7,483 nucleotides of DNA from Pseudomonadota bacterium (lineage in GTDB: Bacteria > Pseudomonadota > Alphaproteobacteria > Rhizobiales > Xanthobacteraceae). Below, in pieces: positions 5,834 through 7,483 of this stretch. The notes beneath the pieces were generated by a model, which worked only from the letters and a program-made list of their open reading frames with translations, ran no database searches and had not been told where the DNA came from. The position numbers and the translations under genes are program-made. Where the stretch lies: the NCBI GenBank assembly GCA_023390695.1, contig JAEWCJ010000009.1, forward strand, positions 1-7,483, given 5' to 3'. Position 1 is the first letter of the stretch. Every line of letters begins with the position of its first letter.

Positions 5834-6331
5834 ATGAAAGCACCGATCTGCGTTGCCATGTTGATTGCGACTGCTGCCACGATGGGCAGCGCAATTGCCG
5901 ATGAAGTGGTGCGCCACAAGATCCCGAATTCGGACTTCCCCATCGCCCGGGCTGTGGAGGTGCCGACTGGCAAGACGACGGTCTATCTGAGCGGGGCCGT
6001 GCCTGCCATCATCGACCCGAATGCTGAAAAAGGTACGATCGCGGCTTATGGAGATACTCAAGCACAGACCGTATCTGTCCTGAAATCCATCGAGGCGACG
6101 TTGGACGAGTTTGGCCTGACGATGGGCGACGTCATCAAGATGCAGGCTTTCCTGGTCGGCGATCCGGCGCGGGGCGGCGAGATGGATTTCGCAGGCTTCA
6201 TGAATGGCTACACCCAATTCTTCGGCACTACAGAACAGCCAAATCTCCCCGTTCGTTCGGTAGTCAAGGTAGCAGGTCTCGCCAGCCCTGGTTTTCTTGT
6301 CGAGATCGAAGTGACCGCCGTGCGACCCTGA
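5834..6331 (+). CDS. RidA-family (YjgF/UK114) protein with signal peptide
   Basis: A 165-residue Rid protein. Most RidA proteins are cytosolic, about 130 residues long, and hydrolyse reactive enamine/imine intermediates. This one carries an extra N-terminal signal peptide (MKAPICVAMLIATAATMGSAIA, likely cleavage after Ala22), so it should act in the periplasm. The Rid fold occupies about residues 36-164. By alignment with E. coli RidA, the key arginine corresponds to Arg141 (LPVRS) and the glutamate to Glu157 (LVEIEVTAVRP); both are kept, so imine deaminase chemistry is possible. An AAGGAG site at 5821-5826, 7 bases before the ATG, supports the start. It follows the cytochrome c gene and is followed by a hairpin. 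A role in dealing with imines produced by a periplasmic amine-oxidising enzyme is an inference. Confidence 0.92.
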   Translation: MKAPICVAMLIATAATMGSAIADEVVRHKIPNSDFPIARAVEVPTGKTTVYLSGAVPAIIDPNAEKGTIAAYGDTQAQTVSVLKSIEATLDEFGLTMGDVIKMQAFLVGDPARGGEMDFAGFMNGYTQFFGTTEQPNLPVRSVVKVAGLASPGFLVEIEVTAVRP

Positions 6332-6340
6332 CACGTTTCG

Positions 6341-6385
6341 GGCCGCTTGGCGGGAATCTGATCGAGTTCCCCCGACCGAGCGGCC
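6341..6385 (+). terminator. Hairpin after the cytochrome c-RidA pair, possible terminator
   Basis: GGCCGCT at 6341-6347 pairs with AGCGGCC at 6379-6385, and inside it GGGAA (6352-6356) pairs with TTCCC (6367-6371). The structure starts 9 bases after the RidA stop. There is no clean T-run; GGTTTTC comes only 5 bases later. It may end or stabilise the upstream transcript. Confidence 0.45.
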
Positions 6386-6666
6386 GCAACGGTTTTCGTG
6401 GGCGCATGGCCGCGCCATACAGGGTCGTACCGTCGTCATGGCACTGCGTGCGGTATGCGCACGACTGATAACGGCCGGCTATCGATTCAATGGCCAGAAG
6501 CGATTTCATTTCCGATCCTCCTGAATCCAATCTCCCGGACATCCGGGCGTTCACGCGCTTGCGCACAGGTCACGATGCCATCCGGCTTGAGAGACCAGCA
6601 CGTGGCGAGCCTCTGTCCGGCCGCGAACTCGTTTATCGAAATTCAACCCTTCCAAAGGACACCATC
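6386..6666. other. Intergenic region without a recognisable gene
   Basis: About 280 bases between the hairpin and the spondin-domain gene. Open frames on both strands (for example the in-frame extension from 6490) give no recognisable protein and are best read as chance. A short palindrome, ATGGC-CGC-GCCAT, lies at 6406-6418. The promoter of the spondin gene should be here, but I cannot point to convincing boxes. Confidence 0.5.
6654..6659 (+). promoter_or_regulatory. Ribosome binding site AAAGGA for the GTG start at 6667
   Basis: AAAGGA ends 7 bases before GTG 6667, directly in front of a good signal peptide. This makes 6667 the likely start, not the in-frame ATG at 6490, which would place 59 unremarkable residues before the signal peptide. 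Confidence 0.7.
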
Positions 6667-7362
6667 GTGACGCCTCAATCGACCAGCTTGACAAAGACTG
6701 CTCTTTTCATCGCGCTGCCATTGGCCGCAGCCATTGCCATTCCTTCGTTCGCTCAGGATGCAACACCTTCGAATAGCGACAGCAAACTCATCATGATCAC
6801 GGTCGAGAACGTTCTGACCGGTCAGCCGTTTTCGCCGACGGTCGTCGAAAGCCACACGGCGGATGCCGCCGCCTTGTTCAAGCTCGGTGACAAAGCAGGC
6901 GAGGAGCTCGTCGCGGTCGCGGAAGGCGGCAACACCGCGATGTACGCGCTCGCCGCGGCCATGAACAAAGACTCCACGATCGGCGATGCGCAACTGGCCA
7001 TTTACACCTTGCCTGGTCAGAAGCGGACCTTCTTCGTCCGGGTCGATGAGGCACACCCGCTGCTCGACGGCGTCTGGATGCTCGGCAACACCAATGACGG
7101 CTTTTCCGGCTTTACCGGCGTCGATGCTTTCACCCTGACCGAACCAATGACAATTGATGTCCGCGCTTACGATGCCGGATCGGAGAACAACAACGAAAAG
7201 AAGGGCCTGCTCGGCTCCCTGGGCGCCGGCAACGATCGCGATCCGGAAAATGGCGTCATTGCCTACCACACCGGTATTCGGGGCGATGCAGATGCACCCA
7301 AGGATTGGAACTGGGACGTCAATGCCCCTGTCGCCCGCGTGACCTTCACCCCCGTCAACTAG
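6667..7362 (+). CDS. Exported spondin-domain (Spondin_N) protein
   Basis: A 231-residue protein exported by a signal peptide (basic STSLTK, hydrophobic core TALFIALPLAAAIAIP, likely cleavage after SFA at 29). The mature part is nearly all one Spondin_N domain, about 40-228. It begins with a strand (KLIMITVENVLTGQPFSPTVV), then AALFKLG and EELVAVAEGGNT, followed by the conserved-looking NTNDGFSG (141-148) and YDAGSENNNE (168-177) segments. In animal F-spondin this is a C2-like, calcium-linked fold; the role of bacterial versions is not established, and an extracytoplasmic function is likely. GTG 6667 was chosen for its AAAGGA site and the signal peptide. The stop TAG lies within CTAG at the edge of a probable insertion sequence, so its extreme C-terminus could have been fixed by that insertion. 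Linkage to the cytochrome c-RidA pair is unproven. Confidence 0.87.
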   Translation: MTPQSTSLTKTALFIALPLAAAIAIPSFAQDATPSNSDSKLIMITVENVLTGQPFSPTVVESHTADAAALFKLGDKAGEELVAVAEGGNTAMYALAAAMNKDSTIGDAQLAIYTLPGQKRTFFVRVDEAHPLLDGVWMLGNTNDGFSGFTGVDAFTLTEPMTIDVRAYDAGSENNNEKKGLLGSLGAGNDRDPENGVIAYHTGIRGDADAPKDWNWDVNAPVARVTFTPVN

Positions 7363-7483
7363 AGCATCTTCGATGAACGCAGAGTCGGTTTGAGGATTCA
7401 CGCGATCGGCCTTGTCTGATTCACTGCTTCTGGTGATTTGCCAGGAGGTGATGATGACGAGGAGCCTGAGCGGCGACCTTCGC
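7363..7483 (+). mobile_element. Left part of a probable IS630-type insertion sequence, cut by the window edge
   Basis: Immediately after CTAG (7359-7362), the favoured target of many IS630 elements, which duplicate the central TA, there is a leader of about 90 bases and then a transposase-like start. The other end lies outside the window, so the inverted repeat cannot be confirmed and the left boundary is inferred. Confidence 0.5.
7454..7483 (+). CDS. Start of a probable IS630-family transposase (10 codons visible)
   Basis: The visible residues MTRSLSGDLR resemble the common beginning of IS630-family transposases, where a short basic start and an SxDLR motif precede the first helix-turn-helix. 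A strong AGGAGG at 7443-7448 lies 5 bases before ATG 7454; an adjacent ATG at 7451 is too close to it. Only 10 codons are present, so the call depends on this short match and on the position next to CTAG. Confidence 0.55.
   Translation, partial: MTRSLSGDLR

Noticed and set aside
6490..6666. Upstream extension of the spondin gene to ATG 6490
   Set aside because: It would bury a good signal peptide behind 59 unremarkable residues, while GTG 6667 has a well-spaced AAAGGA.

Overview
The window is high-GC bacterial DNA whose best-recognised fragment (an ImuA homologue) and general protein character suggest an alphaproteobacterium, perhaps a sphingomonad or rhizobial relative; the genus cannot be fixed from sequence alone. 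It reads as an accessory, rearranged region. Two mobile elements and one gene remnant sit between short blocks of ordinary metabolic genes.

Region 1 (1-1285): the 3' part of a short-chain dehydrogenase/reductase gene, overlapping by ATGA with a GntR/FadR-type regulator. This looks like a small catabolic operon with its own regulator. Region 2 (1331-4941): a compact transposon of the Tn5053/Tn402 (Tni) type, about 3.6 kb. It encodes a DD35E transposase (TniA), an AAA+ ATPase (TniB, broken by a one-base frameshift) and a zinc-finger target adaptor (TniQ). Its ends carry a matching TGTCGCTTGGCA inverted repeat and a set of internal 21-24 bp transposase-binding-type repeats. There is no cargo gene, no resolvase and no CRISPR component. 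Region 3 (4942-5343, minus strand): a fragment of imuA, part of the ImuA-ImuB-DnaE2 mutagenic repair system. It is cut on one side by the transposon and on the other by the junction with a cytochrome gene.

Region 4 (5352-7362): three plus-strand genes for exported proteins: a small class I cytochrome c, a RidA-family protein with a signal peptide and the catalytic Arg/Glu pair retained, and, after a hairpin and a gap of about 280 bases, a spondin-domain protein. The first two look co-transcribed. Region 5 (7363-7483): the start of what appears to be an IS630-type insertion sequence running off the window, with its edge at a CTAG that contains the spondin stop codon.

The transposon lacks flush target-site duplications, and its two flanks come from different contexts (downstream of the GntR gene on the left, inside imuA on the right). 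The present order was therefore probably produced by recombination or adjacent deletion, not by one simple insertion. I see no clearly new defence or RNA-guided system. The most notable items are the cargo-free Tni element with its frameshifted ATPase, the doubly truncated imuA, and the cytochrome c plus periplasmic RidA pair.
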